Below, in pieces: positions 41,374 to 49,544 of a stretch of DNA of 64,000 bases; positions within the stretch are counted from its first letter, which is position 1, and each line of letters starts with the position of its first letter. The notes below the pieces were generated by a model. It made no database searches, had not been told where the DNA came from, and saw nothing but the letters and a program-made list of their open reading frames with translations. Source of the stretch: Sphaerisporangium rufum. GTDB taxonomy: Bacteria; Actinomycetota; Actinomycetes; Streptosporangiales; Streptosporangiaceae. A program made the translations under genes and the position numbers. The DNA lies in assembly GCF_016863395.1 (NCBI RefSeq), contig NZ_BOOU01000076.1, positions 32,690 to 96,689 on the forward strand. Direction: 5' to 3'.

Positions 41374-42117
41374 ATGACCGGCCACGAGACCGGGCGTCGC
41401 CGCGTGATCCGCAAGGTGGGGGCGTGGCCCCGGGGCAGCCTGCTGGGCGGCCTCGGTGACGCCGCCAGAGAAGAGTTCCTCGGCCTCGGCCGGCCCCGGC
41501 AGTTCACCACCGGCCAGACCCTGATCGTGGAGGGCGACCGGTCCACCGATGCCTACCTGCTGCTGGACGCCTGCGTGAAGGTGACGGCCCACACCGAGAA
41601 CGGCCGGGTCGCCCTGCTCGGCATCCGGGTCGGCGGCGACCTGGTCGGCGAGTTCGCCGCGCTGGACGGACGGCCCCGCGCGGCCACCGTCGTCGCGGCC
41701 GGCGCCTGCCTGGCCCGGGTGATACCGCGCCAGACGTTCCTGGCGTTCCTGCGACGCCGCCCGGAGGCCGCCCTCGCGGTCAACCGCGCGGTGGTCAACA
41801 AGGTGCGCTGGACCACCCGCCGCCGGGTCGAGCTCGGCACCTGCTCGGCGATCACCCGGCTGGCCCGGGTCCTGGTCGAGCTGGCCTGCTCCTACGGAGA
41901 GCCCAAGCCCGGCGGCGGGCTGGTGATCGGCGTGTCGCTCACCCAGCCGGAGCTGGCCGCCCTGGTGGGTGCCGCCGATCCGACGGTGCACAAGGCCCTC
42001 ACCCTGCTGCGCCGGGCCGGCGTGCTCGGCACCGGCTACCGGCGCATCGTCGTGCACGACCTGCGCCGGCTGCAGGCCTATGCCCAGAACCCGTTGGATT
42101 ACGAGGTGCCCGCCTGA
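41374..42117 (+). CDS. Crp/Fnr-family transcriptional regulator with intact cyclic-nucleotide pocket
   Basis: This 247-residue protein has an N-terminal cyclic-nucleotide-binding domain (about 25-145) and a C-terminal winged helix (about 175-235, LTQPELAALVGAADPTVHKAL). The phosphate-binding cassette GEFAALDGRPRAATVVA keeps the Glu and Arg that hold cAMP or cGMP in Crp; there are no Fnr-type N-terminal cysteines. It is therefore probably cyclic-nucleotide responsive. The next gene encodes a class III cyclase-fold protein. Divergent cydAB is a natural candidate target. ATG 41374 has a good GGGAGG site. Confidence 0.88.
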   Translation: MTGHETGRRRVIRKVGAWPRGSLLGGLGDAAREEFLGLGRPRQFTTGQTLIVEGDRSTDAYLLLDACVKVTAHTENGRVALLGIRVGGDLVGEFAALDGRPRAATVVAAGACLARVIPRQTFLAFLRRRPEAALAVNRAVVNKVRWTTRRRVELGTCSAITRLARVLVELACSYGEPKPGGGLVIGVSLTQPELAALVGAADPTVHKALTLLRRAGVLGTGYRRIVVHDLRRLQAYAQNPLDYEVPA

Positions 42118-42169
42118 CCGGCCGCCGACCCTTGAGCTGTCCCGACGTCCGCCTGGAAGGAGAAGACCG

Positions 42170-42901
42170 GTGAACGACCTCAGCGGGGAGGTACGCCGGC
42201 TGTGCGTCGCGCTCGACGTCGAGCGGTACAGCAGGCGCACCGACCCCGAACAGCGGGAGATCCAGCGCCGCCTGGTCGAGGTGGTCGCCGCGGCCGGCCG
42301 GGAGGCCGGGCTCGACCGGCTGCTGGTCGCCGAGCGCGCCGCGCACGCGGGCGGCGGCGGCCCGGCCACCGTCATGTTCCGCCAGGAGCAGGGCGACGGG
42401 CTGCTCCTGCTGCTGCCCGCCGGCGTGAGCGAGGCGCGCGTCATCGCCGGCCTGATCGGCGAGCTGCGCATCGCGCTGCACCAGCACAACCGCCACCTGG
42501 GCACCGGCGCCCCGGTGCGGCTGCGGCTGCGGCTCGCCTTCCACCAGGGGCCGACCCAGGTGGGCGACAACGGGTTCGTCGGCCGGGCGGTGAACACCGT
42601 CTGCCGGCTGCGCGACAGCGACGAGCTGCGCGGCGCGCTCACCCACCACCCCGACGCCGACCTGGCGGTGATCGTCTCGGCCCAGCTGTTCGAGGACGTC
42701 ATCGAGCACGAGCACCGCGACCTGCGCAGGCACCTGTTCCAGCGGGTGCTGGTGCACGCCAAGGACATCGAGATGCCCGCCTGGATCAGCGTCCCGGACG
42801 CCGACCCGGGGGCCGCCGCGGTGCCCGGCGCGCCCGCGGTGCCCGCCGGGCGGGGCCGCCGGGTGCGGCTTCCCTCGATCGTCAACATCGACGAGTACTG
42901 A
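42170..42901 (+). CDS. Class III nucleotidyl cyclase-fold protein
   Basis: This protein of about 243 residues resembles a single class III cyclase homology domain. It keeps the two metal-binding Asp positions (Asp 16 in VALDVERYS and Asp 76 in QGDGLLLLLP) and the transition-state pair Asn 142 and Arg 146 in FVGRAVNTVCRL. The usual substrate-specifying Lys could not be placed with confidence. It may make a cyclic nucleotide or only bind a nucleotide. GTG 42170 follows GGAAGGAG, 52 bases after the Crp-like gene, and a TPR protein follows, so the three look like one unit. Confidence 0.65.
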   Translation: MNDLSGEVRRLCVALDVERYSRRTDPEQREIQRRLVEVVAAAGREAGLDRLLVAERAAHAGGGGPATVMFRQEQGDGLLLLLPAGVSEARVIAGLIGELRIALHQHNRHLGTGAPVRLRLRLAFHQGPTQVGDNGFVGRAVNTVCRLRDSDELRGALTHHPDADLAVIVSAQLFEDVIEHEHRDLRRHLFQRVLVHAKDIEMPAWISVPDADPGAAAVPGAPAVPAGRGRRVRLPSIVNIDEY

Positions 42902-42949
42902 CCGGCGGCCGCCCCCGGCGGCCCGCCCCATCCCTCGGGAGGTAAGAGA

Positions 42950-42985
42950 ATGATGGGCTTCCGGCCGGCGGGGGCACGGCCGTGA
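42950..42985 (+). CDS. Eleven-codon upstream frame overlapping the TPR gene start
   Basis: GGGAGGTAAGAG leads to ATG 42950, a frame encoding MMGFRPAGARP that stops at TGA 42983-42985. The stop overlaps the GTG of the TPR gene (GTGA at 42982). The only good ribosome site belongs to this mini-frame, so reinitiation probably drives the TPR gene, as also proposed for allF. Confidence 0.45.
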   Translation: MMGFRPAGARP

Positions 42986-44478
42986 ACGCGGGTCCGCTGC
43001 TGGCCGCGGCGGGCCTGGCCGCGGTCCGGGCGCTGCGCGCGTACCGGGCGTCCACCCAGCTGCGGCAGGCGGGACGGCAGCACGCCGAGAAGCTGGCCGA
43101 GGCGACCCGGGCCCACGCCGCCGGCCGGTTCGACGCGGCGCTGTACGGGTACGGCGAGCTGCTGCAGGTGGCGCCGGACGAGCCGGCCGCGCTGATCGGC
43201 GTCGCGCAGATCTGGATCGACCACGGGATCAACCTGTCGGACGCGGCGCTGGCGCTGGACCGGGTCGCCGCCGCGGCCGGGAACCACCCGCGGGTGCGCG
43301 CGTACCTGATCGTGCTGCGGGCCCGGCTGGACATGATGGCCGGACGCTACTCGGCGGCGGTGGCCGCGCTGACCGCGATCGTCGGCGAGCTGCCCGACCC
43401 CGGCGCCGAGCCCGGGCCGAGCGCCTGGTACTACCTCGCCGTCTGCCTGATGGAGACGGGGGACGAGGCGGGGGCTCAGCGTGCCTTCCACGTCGTGCTC
43501 GCCCACCGGCCGCAACTGGTGCACGTCTGGTTCGCCCTCGGCCGGCTGCTCGCCGAACGCGACCGGCCGGCCGCCTACCGGCTGCTGGAACAGGGCCGGG
43601 CCGTGCTCGCCCCGCCCGGCCAGGCCGACCTCGCCGCCCGGACCGCCGCCGCGGCACTGCTGGTGGAGGCGGCGCTGATCGCGCTCGACGCGCCCAGGGA
43701 GTACGACCGGGCCCGGCACTACCTGGACGCCGCCGCGGCGCTCTGCCCGGAGAGTCCCTATCCGCCGGTCAACCAGCTGGCTCTCGACGAGCAGCTGGGC
43801 GACCTCAACGCCTTCCAGCGGCACGCCCGCGAGGCGATGGCCCGGATCCGTCCAGCCGACCAGCACCTCATCGCCCACCTGATCGCCGCCGCGCAGGCCA
43901 GCGAGTACGGCAGCCACCTGCTGACCGTGATGCGCGACGCCCGGCTGATCGACCAGATCGAGCTGCGACGCCGGCTGGCCACCTGGCAGCAGGCGCGGGC
44001 CGACCGCGGACCGGCGGTCAACAACCACTTCTACCACGGCATCGTCGCCGGTCACGGGGCCAGCGTGTCGGGCGTCGACTTCGCCTACACCGCGCACGCC
44101 GCCCCCGCCGCCGGCGTCGCCGGGACAGGACGCCAGATGGCCGACGATCATCGCGGGACCGGGCACGCCCTCAACATCAACACCGGCGACAACGCCCGCA
44201 TCGACCACGTGTCGGTCAACGGGCACATCGTCGGCCGGCTGGAGGACCTGGCCGGCGAGGTCGGCGAGGGCGACCTGCCCCGCGGCCGGCAGGGCGCGGC
44301 GCTCGCCGAGCTGGGCGAGATCCGCAACGAGGTGCGCGGCCGGCCCGGGTTCGACCGGGCCGAGGTGCGCGACCGGCTGGCCCGGGTCCGGACCCTGGTC
44401 GCCGCCGACCCGGCGCTCGCCGCCCAGGTCGACTCCCTGGCCGCCGCCCTCGGCCTTCCCACCACCCCCGGCGGCTAG
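42982..44478 (+). CDS. Tetratricopeptide-repeat protein of unknown function
   Basis: This 498-residue protein starts with a short hydrophobic stretch, followed by helical TPR-type repeats at about 25-320 (HAAGRFDAALYGYGELLQVAPDEPAAL; AWYYLAVCLMETGDEAGAQRAF). A Gly/His-rich middle (about 345-410) contains a beta-like NTGDNARIDHVSVNGHIV. The last 80 residues form a predicted helical hairpin. No catalytic motif is recognised. It follows the Crp-like and cyclase-fold genes and may be the effector or scaffold of that unit. Translation probably depends on an upstream mini-frame. Actinobacterial conflict systems often combine TPR proteins with nucleotide signalling, but membership is not shown. Confidence 0.6.
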   Translation: MNAGPLLAAAGLAAVRALRAYRASTQLRQAGRQHAEKLAEATRAHAAGRFDAALYGYGELLQVAPDEPAALIGVAQIWIDHGINLSDAALALDRVAAAAGNHPRVRAYLIVLRARLDMMAGRYSAAVAALTAIVGELPDPGAEPGPSAWYYLAVCLMETGDEAGAQRAFHVVLAHRPQLVHVWFALGRLLAERDRPAAYRLLEQGRAVLAPPGQADLAARTAAAALLVEAALIALDAPREYDRARHYLDAAAALCPESPYPPVNQLALDEQLGDLNAFQRHAREAMARIRPADQHLIAHLIAAAQASEYGSHLLTVMRDARLIDQIELRRRLATWQQARADRGPAVNNHFYHGIVAGHGASVSGVDFAYTAHAAPAAGVAGTGRQMADDHRGTGHALNINTGDNARIDHVSVNGHIVGRLEDLAGEVGEGDLPRGRQGAALAELGEIRNEVRGRPGFDRAEVRDRLARVRTLVAADPALAAQVDSLAAALGLPTTPGG

Positions 44479-44732
44479 CCTCTCGCCCGTCCGGGCCGGA
44501 TCAAGGCGCCGGGGGAGCGCGGGCGACGGGCCCGAGGTCCACCCCGGTGACCGTACGCGCCCGCTCAGGCCGTCGCGGGCACTCCGCGCTCGGGCACCGG
44601 CGCCTGCTGCTAGCGTGATCGCTGCGGGCCGGGGCGGGCAAGAACTGACGAGGCCCGGCGGGGCCGGCGGGCAGAAGTCGCCCTTATCCGCGCCGCGGGC
44701 GGGTCCCTAGTCTCTCGGCATCGGAGGTGCCC

Positions 44733-45470
44733 ATGAAGGTCGTCGGCAGTGCGGTGGTCGGGGTGGACCGGGGACGGGTGTGGGAGGCCCTGCGGGATCC
44801 GGCCGTGCTGGTCCGCACCATTCCCGGCTGCGAGCGGCTGGAGGCGACCGGTGCGGACACCTACCGGATGACGGTGAACGCGGGGGTGGCGTCCATCAAG
44901 GGCGTCTACCAGGGCGAGGTCGCGCTGTCCGACCCCGAGGCCCCCGAGCGGTTCACCCTGCGGGCCCGCGGCGCCGGCGCGCCCGGCACCGTGGACGCCA
45001 CGGTGCGCATCCGGCTCAGCGAGATCGACGGCGGCGGCACCCGGGTGGACTACGACGCCGAGGCCGTGGTGGGCGGCATGATCGGCGGGGTGGGCCAGCG
45101 GATGCTGGGCTCGGTCGCCAAGCGCACCGCGGGCGAGTTCTTCACCGCCGTGGAGCGCCACCTGGCCGCCCCCGCCGCCGGAGCGGGCCTGCCGGGCGCC
45201 GGCGGGCTCGCGGTGGCGGGCGTCGCCGGCGGCGCCGCGGGCGGCGTGGTGGCGGGCGGCGAGGTGGCGGGCGGCGAGGTGGTGCGTCCCTCGGATGCGG
45301 TCACCGGGCCGGACCCGACGCGGGTGGCGGCCGGCCAGGTCTTCGAGCGGCCGGCCCCGGATCGCCGGGCCGGCACCCCGGTGTGGCCGGTGCTGACGGC
45401 CTTCGGAATGGGCGCGGGCGTCGCACTCGGCAGCGCGGTCATCGGCTGGCTGCTTGGCCGCCGCCGCTGA
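44733..45470 (+). CDS. CoxG-like SRPBCC protein with C-terminal membrane anchor
   Basis: This 245-residue protein has an SRPBCC/CoxG domain at 1-145 (PAVLVRTIPGCERLE near 27, VDYDAEAVVGGMIGGVGQRML near 105), then a Gly/Ala/Val-rich linker, and a C-terminal helix VLTAFGMGAGVALGSAVIGWLL ending in RRR. CoxG proteins anchor molybdenum hydroxylases to the membrane and handle quinone for them. The matching hydroxylase genes lie 9.5 kb upstream, so a link is possible but unproven. ATG 44733 follows GGAGG. The 254 bases before it hold no gene; a TAGTCT hexamer lies near 44709. Confidence 0.85.
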   Translation: MKVVGSAVVGVDRGRVWEALRDPAVLVRTIPGCERLEATGADTYRMTVNAGVASIKGVYQGEVALSDPEAPERFTLRARGAGAPGTVDATVRIRLSEIDGGGTRVDYDAEAVVGGMIGGVGQRMLGSVAKRTAGEFFTAVERHLAAPAAGAGLPGAGGLAVAGVAGGAAGGVVAGGEVAGGEVVRPSDAVTGPDPTRVAAGQVFERPAPDRRAGTPVWPVLTAFGMGAGVALGSAVIGWLLGRRR

Positions 45471-45494
45471 CGATCCGTGACCGGACCACACCAA

Positions 45495-45524
45495 TTGTGT
45501 TATATGCCGAGGTCGTTACATAAT
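45495..45524 (+). promoter_or_regulatory. Promoter of the gene at 45562
   Basis: TTGTGT (45495-45500) and CATAAT (45519-45524) are 18 bases apart in an AT-rich stretch rare for this genome. CGTTAC (45514-45519) and GTAACG (45548-45553) form an inverted repeat around the expected transcript start. Confidence 0.6.
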
Positions 45525-45561
45525 CTCGCGTAAGCGGATCTACCGGCGTAACGTTGGCCAT

Positions 45562-46464
45562 ATGCGAGAGTTCCGTGCGGAGGACGCTCGAACGGAGGCC
45601 CGGCGGCTCGTCCGCGACCTGCTGGGGGAGGAGCGGCCCACGGCCGGGTCGCTGCTGCGCCGGGCCGGCGACGTCCTCGGAGACGCCCGCGCCGCGCGGT
45701 GCGCCGACCTGGCCCGCGGCGCTCACCTGACCCGGCGGGCCGGCGAGCTGGCGGCCGTCGCCGGTCTGGTGGTCGGCACCGCCGCCCTCGGTGCCGGCTG
45801 GTGGTCGGCCGGCCGCGGCGGCAAGATCCCCGCTCCGGACGAGGTGCTCGCCACCGGCACCGCCGTCGACCCGTGGACCGACCTGACCCTGCTGGAGACC
45901 CTCGCCGCCTGGATCGCCGACGACACCGCGGACGCCGCCTGGGGCCCGGCGACGGCGGCGGTGGACCTGAACTCCTGGCAGGCCGAGGACCGGGTCGAGC
46001 CGCCCGCGGACGCCGAGCCCGGCCGGCGGCTGGTGGTGTCGTTCGACGCGGGCGGGCGGGTGGACGCCGTCGTGGCCCGGCGCCCGGACGGCGCCCCCGG
46101 CACCGATCTCGACTTCGCCTCGCTGCGCTACTCCGGCCCGGCCGAGGCCCAGTGGAGCTGGGGGGTCGCCGCCGGGCTCGGCCCGCACCCGCTGCCCGGC
46201 GAGCACCCCGACCCCTACGCCGTCCCGGTCGACCCGCGCGGCGCCGAGACGCTGCGCCGCTGGGCGCTGCGCCACGGCGCCACCCCCGCCCAGGCCGGCG
46301 ACCGCTGGCACGACCGCGGCGACGTGATCGCCGCGATCGAGCGGGTGGACTGGATGTGGCGCAGCGGCGAGTGGTTCGCCTGGTGGCGCGCCGCCGCCGC
46401 GCTGGTCGGCGGTGACCCGCTGGAGCTGGCCAACCGCCTGGACGACATCACCGCCGCCTCCTGA
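45562..46464 (+). CDS. Hypothetical protein
   Basis: This 300-residue protein is not recognised. The N-terminal third is basic and Ala-rich, with a possible membrane-associated segment (ELAAVAGLVVGTAALGAGWW, about 62-81). The rest is acidic and tryptophan-rich, with WRSGEWFAWWRAAAALVGG near the C-terminus. Codon use is ordinary for the genome. ATG 45562 has only a weak ribosome site, but a clear promoter lies 38 bases upstream. It may be part of a CoxG neighbourhood, but nothing in the sequence shows this. Confidence 0.6.
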   Translation: MREFRAEDARTEARRLVRDLLGEERPTAGSLLRRAGDVLGDARAARCADLARGAHLTRRAGELAAVAGLVVGTAALGAGWWSAGRGGKIPAPDEVLATGTAVDPWTDLTLLETLAAWIADDTADAAWGPATAAVDLNSWQAEDRVEPPADAEPGRRLVVSFDAGGRVDAVVARRPDGAPGTDLDFASLRYSGPAEAQWSWGVAAGLGPHPLPGEHPDPYAVPVDPRGAETLRRWALRHGATPAQAGDRWHDRGDVIAAIERVDWMWRSGEWFAWWRAAAALVGGDPLELANRLDDITAAS

Positions 46465-46928
46465 CCCGCGGGTCCTGGCCGGTCCAACCGGGCGAGCCGT
46501 CTCCCGGAGGGTGCCGGCGTTCTCGGTCGACCATCGACGACGACGGCGCGTACTCCTCCGGCCGGCCCGCCGAGCGGCTGCCGTCCACGGTCGAGGACTC
46601 CGGCTTTGTCGCCATGCCGCCGACGCCCCCGGCACCACGCCGGCCACCGTCGGGCGTATCGCCATCCTGGCCTGCGGAAAGGCGGTGGGAGCCGGCTGTC
46701 GCCCCTTACTGTAGGAGGTGTGGTGAATATCCGGATTTCACAATCAGGTCCTAAGTTTCACGGGAAATAGCGGGAATTGATGGGCGGCCAGGGTGAAAAA
46801 TTGGGCAAGCAGTTGTCGATGCTGCTGATTTCGTAGATTTCCGCCGGCGGCCGGTCGGTAGCGTCGATGACGGTGTCGGCCACCGCGGCGCCGGCACCGG
46901 CCCTGTCGTCGAACCCACGGAGCCGGTG
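46465..46928 (+). other. 464-base gap with an AT-richer segment and a short frame
   Basis: No conserved gene was found. Bases 46715-46860 are clearly less GC-rich than the surroundings. They hold TAGGAGGT in front of GTG 46723, which opens a 15-codon frame (MNIRISQSGPKFHGK, stop 46770). The rest contains no terminator hairpin or repeat that I can see. The AT-rich part probably includes the promoter of the exported protein at 46929. Confidence 0.4.
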
Positions 46929-47801
46929 ATGACCAGAAGACCGCTGAAATGCCTGCTCGTCGCGCTGCTGATCGCGGCAGGCCCGCTGTCGCCGGGCATC
47001 CCCGCCGCCACCGCCGCGGTGCGCGCGCAGCCCTATCCGCCGGTTCCGCCGGCTGTCCAGGCCATTCTTGACGATATCGCGGATATCGCCGATGACCTCT
47101 ATTACCTTCAGGGGCACCTGCGGAAACTGCGCCGCGACATCCGGCGGCTCTACGGGCCGTCGTGGCCGTATGCCCGGGACGCCGGCGCCGTCGCCGGGGA
47201 CGCCGCGGGGCTGCTGTCCCGGACGGCGCACGCCGACCAGGCCATGACCGGCGATGACACGCACGCGCTGGCCGCGCGGATCATGCGACTGGCCGAGCTG
47301 GCCGGCCGGCTGGCCTTCGGGGTGGCGCGCGCCACGAACGACCGGCCGCTGCAGGCCGGCGCGCTGGGGGTGGCCGAGGGGGCCCGGCGGCTCGCCGGTT
47401 CGACCTTGCGGATGGACTCCCGCGTCGCGGCGCTGCGCACCGCCGATTCCGCCCGGAACGGCCTCCCGGTGAGCACCGTGCCGACCGGTGACATCCCGAT
47501 GTCCGGCGTCGCGAGTAGTGATGAGCGGCTGAGCGGTGTCGCCGGGAGCGAGGTCCAGGCCGGTGGTGCGACGGCCGGTGGCATCCCGGTGCGGTTGCCG
47601 CTGGTCCGGCCGGTCGCGGCGGTCGACGACCTGTGCTCGGCGCGAGCCGGGGACGCGTGCGCGGCGAGGACAGCGCCGATCGCGCGCGGCGAGCTCATGC
47701 CCGGCCGCGACCTCGCGGCCGCCGCGGGCGGGCTGCTGGCCGTCGCCATCGGCGGCATGCTGGTGCTCGCCTGGCGCAGCCGCTCGCACCCGCTCCGCTG
47801 A
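46929..47801 (+). CDS. Exported hypothetical protein with C-terminal membrane helix
   Basis: This 290-residue protein starts with a signal peptide (RRPLKCLLVALLIAAGPLS to about residue 32). A helical, coiled-coil-like part follows (VQAILDDIADIADDLYYLQG, about 43-62), then a variable Gly/Thr/Ser region, and near the C-terminus a membrane helix (LAAAAGGLLAVAIGGMLVLAW) with a short basic tail. This looks like a cell-wall or membrane-anchored surface protein, but no LPXTG motif is present. The family is not recognised. ATG 46929 is used; the codon before it, GTG, is an alternative. It ends 16 bases from the convergent thymidine kinase stop. Confidence 0.6.
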   Translation: MTRRPLKCLLVALLIAAGPLSPGIPAATAAVRAQPYPPVPPAVQAILDDIADIADDLYYLQGHLRKLRRDIRRLYGPSWPYARDAGAVAGDAAGLLSRTAHADQAMTGDDTHALAARIMRLAELAGRLAFGVARATNDRPLQAGALGVAEGARRLAGSTLRMDSRVAALRTADSARNGLPVSTVPTGDIPMSGVASSDERLSGVAGSEVQAGGATAGGIPVRLPLVRPVAAVDDLCSARAGDACAARTAPIARGELMPGRDLAAAAGGLLAVAIGGMLVLAWRSRSHPLR

Positions 47802-47817
47802 CGCGCCGACCTGCGGG

Positions 47818-48762
47818 TCAGGCCGGGACCGGGGAGATCTCGGCCGGGTGCTCGCCGCCCAGCTCGGCGGCGCGGTGGTGCCGGCGGCACAGCACGCGGT
47901 AGTGCACCTGCGCGCCGTCGGTGTCGGCGATGACCACCTGCTCGCCGGTGCGTGCCATCACCCCGTCCACGACCCGGGCGTTCAGCCGGCCCGGCCGCCC
48001 GCACCAGCACAGCACCTCGACCTGCAACCGGCACACCTCGTCGGCCAGCTCGAACAGCCGCTGCGCCGCCGGGAACATCCGCGACCGGAAGTCCGAGGCC
48101 AGCCCGAAGGCGTAGACGTCCACCCCGTGCTCGTCCACCAGGTCGGCGAGCTGCTCGATCTGCGCCACCGTGTAGAAGCAGGCCTCGTCGCAGATCAGGT
48201 AGTCGATGCGCTCGTGCGCCCGGACCAGGCCGGTCAGGTCGAGGTCGTCCATCACCTCGACGGCGTCCAGGCCGAGGCCGATCCGGCTGGTGACCCGCGG
48301 CCCGCCGGACCGGTCGTGCTTGGTGAGCACCAGGCCGCGCCGGCCCTGCCGGGCGTGGTTGTAGTTCATCTGCAGCGCCAGGGTGGACTTGCCGCAGTCC
48401 ATCGGCCCATAGAAGAACTTCAGCGTCGCCGCGGGCGTGCCGGAACCCGCGACGGTCACCGGGGCGGGCGCGGCGAGCGGCGCCGGCCCGGCGAGGGCGA
48501 CCGGCGACCCGGCCGGAGTGAGCGAGGACGTGGCCGCGGGAAGCGAGGACGCGGCCGCGGGAGCGGCCGGGGGGAGCGAGGACCCGCCGGGCGCGACCGG
48601 CGGCCCAGCCAGGTCGGCCGAGCGCTCGGCGGGCGTGATCGAGGATCCGGCGGGCGCGACCGGCGGTTCGGCCGGGGCGACCGGCGGCTCGGCGGGGGCG
48701 AGCGCGGCGGGCCCGGCGGCCGGGCCGGACGCGCGGGGCGGCTGGACGGTCAGATCGGTCAC
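47818..48762 (-). CDS. tdk: Thymidine kinase with Ala/Pro-rich N-terminal extension
   Basis: The C-terminal 205 residues are a standard type II thymidine kinase: P-loop FYGPMDCGKST, LICDEACFYT (catalytic Glu), FGLASDFRS, and zinc-binding CWCG with CRRHH. It phosphorylates thymidine in the salvage pathway. The first 105 residues are low-complexity Pro/Ala/Ser (APAEPPVAPAEPPVAPAG). GTG 48762 lies 8 bases after TAGGCT, favouring a leaderless long form. GTG 48459, giving a normal-length enzyme of 213 residues, has no ribosome site. A normal kinase of this class is about 200 residues, so the extension is unusual if made. Confidence 0.88.
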   Translation of the reverse strand: MTDLTVQPPRASGPAAGPAALAPAEPPVAPAEPPVAPAGSSITPAERSADLAGPPVAPGGSSLPPAAPAAASSLPAATSSLTPAGSPVALAGPAPLAAPAPVTVAGSGTPAATLKFFYGPMDCGKSTLALQMNYNHARQGRRGLVLTKHDRSGGPRVTSRIGLGLDAVEVMDDLDLTGLVRAHERIDYLICDEACFYTVAQIEQLADLVDEHGVDVYAFGLASDFRSRMFPAAQRLFELADEVCRLQVEVLCWCGRPGRLNARVVDGVMARTGEQVVIADTDGAQVHYRVLCRRHHRAAELGGEHPAEISPVPA

Positions 48763-48823
48763 GACGCGCCAGCCTAGCGACCCCGCCCGGCACCTGGCGG
48801 TGCCCCGGGGGTGCCCCGGGGTG

Positions 48824-49267
48824 TCAGTTCCAGTTGTCGATCTTGATGTCGTCCGGCTCCGGCATGCCCTTGCCGGTCTCGACCAGCGACTTCAGGCTGA
48901 GCAGGAAGGTCGCCCACTTGGTGCTGCAGTGGTGCATGAACTCCACCGGCTCCCGCCAGCCCTCGTGCTTGAACAGGATGACGGTGTACTCGCCGTCCTG
49001 GTTCAGCGCCCAGTCCACGTGCGTGCCGATCCACTCGGCCGGGCCCTCGACGACCTCCCAGAGCACCCGCTTGCCGGGATGCTGCTCCAGGACCTTCATG
49101 TCGAACCCACCGGCCTGGAAGCGGAACCGGAGCACGCCGCCGACGCCGTCGCCGTCGGCCTGCGTGTCGGTCGTCCACCAGCCGGCCAGCCCCTCGGTGG
49201 TGGTCAGCGCCCGGTAGACCTCGGCCGCCGGCACCTTCATCGCGACCCTGTGCAGGATGTCCACCAT
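48824..49267 (-). CDS. SRPBCC (AHSA1/START-like) protein
   Basis: This 147-residue protein has the helix-grip fold of the SRPBCC superfamily: VDILHRVAMKVPAAEVYRAL opening strand and helix, GLAGWWTTD near 30, and the closing long helix FLLSLKSLVETGKG. The likely role is binding a hydrophobic ligand. Genes of this type are often controlled by ArsR-family repressors encoded next to them. Here no ArsR gene is adjacent, although two matching operators flank the promoter. ATG 49267 follows GGGGAT. Thymidine kinase lies 61 bases downstream. Confidence 0.88.
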   Translation of the reverse strand: MVDILHRVAMKVPAAEVYRALTTTEGLAGWWTTDTQADGDGVGGVLRFRFQAGGFDMKVLEQHPGKRVLWEVVEGPAEWIGTHVDWALNQDGEYTVILFKHEGWREPVEFMHHCSTKWATFLLSLKSLVETGKGMPEPDDIKIDNWN

Positions 49268-49364
49268 TTTCGATCCCCGTTCCGTGTCGTGCCCGGCGCG
49301 GCCATGGAGATGGGCGCGGGCCGGGCGGAGAGATGGCCACGCCACCCGGGCCGGCCTCTCAAGT

Positions 49365-49426
49365 GCAACCTTTTGGTTGCGCATCACTGTAGCGGGCACC
49401 CACCGATGGTGCAACCGTCGGGTTGC
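49365..49426 (-). promoter_or_regulatory. SRPBCC gene promoter between two GCAACC-N4-GGTTGC operators
   Basis: GCAACC-TTTT-GGTTGC (49365-49380) and GCAACC-GTCG-GGTTGC (49411-49426) are perfect 6-bp inverted repeats, 46 bp centre to centre. On the minus strand TTGCAC (49414-49409) and TACAGT (49391-49386) are 17 bases apart, so one operator covers the -35 and the other the transcript start. The pattern resembles operators of ArsR-family repressors linked to SRPBCC genes. Confidence 0.75.
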
Positions 49427-49544
49427 GTCTCGGAGCGCTCCGGCGGTGGGGCGCGGGTAGGTCGGGATGTGTCGAGGGAGCGGGGTTTCCTTGGCAGGAG
49501 TTGCTGATTTCCGAGGTGGGCGCGGTTCAGTAGACACTTGAGGC

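Noticed and set aside
46412..46714. 100-codon frame after the hypothetical gene at 45562
   Set aside because: It overlaps the upstream gene in another frame, has no ribosome site and matches nothing recognised.
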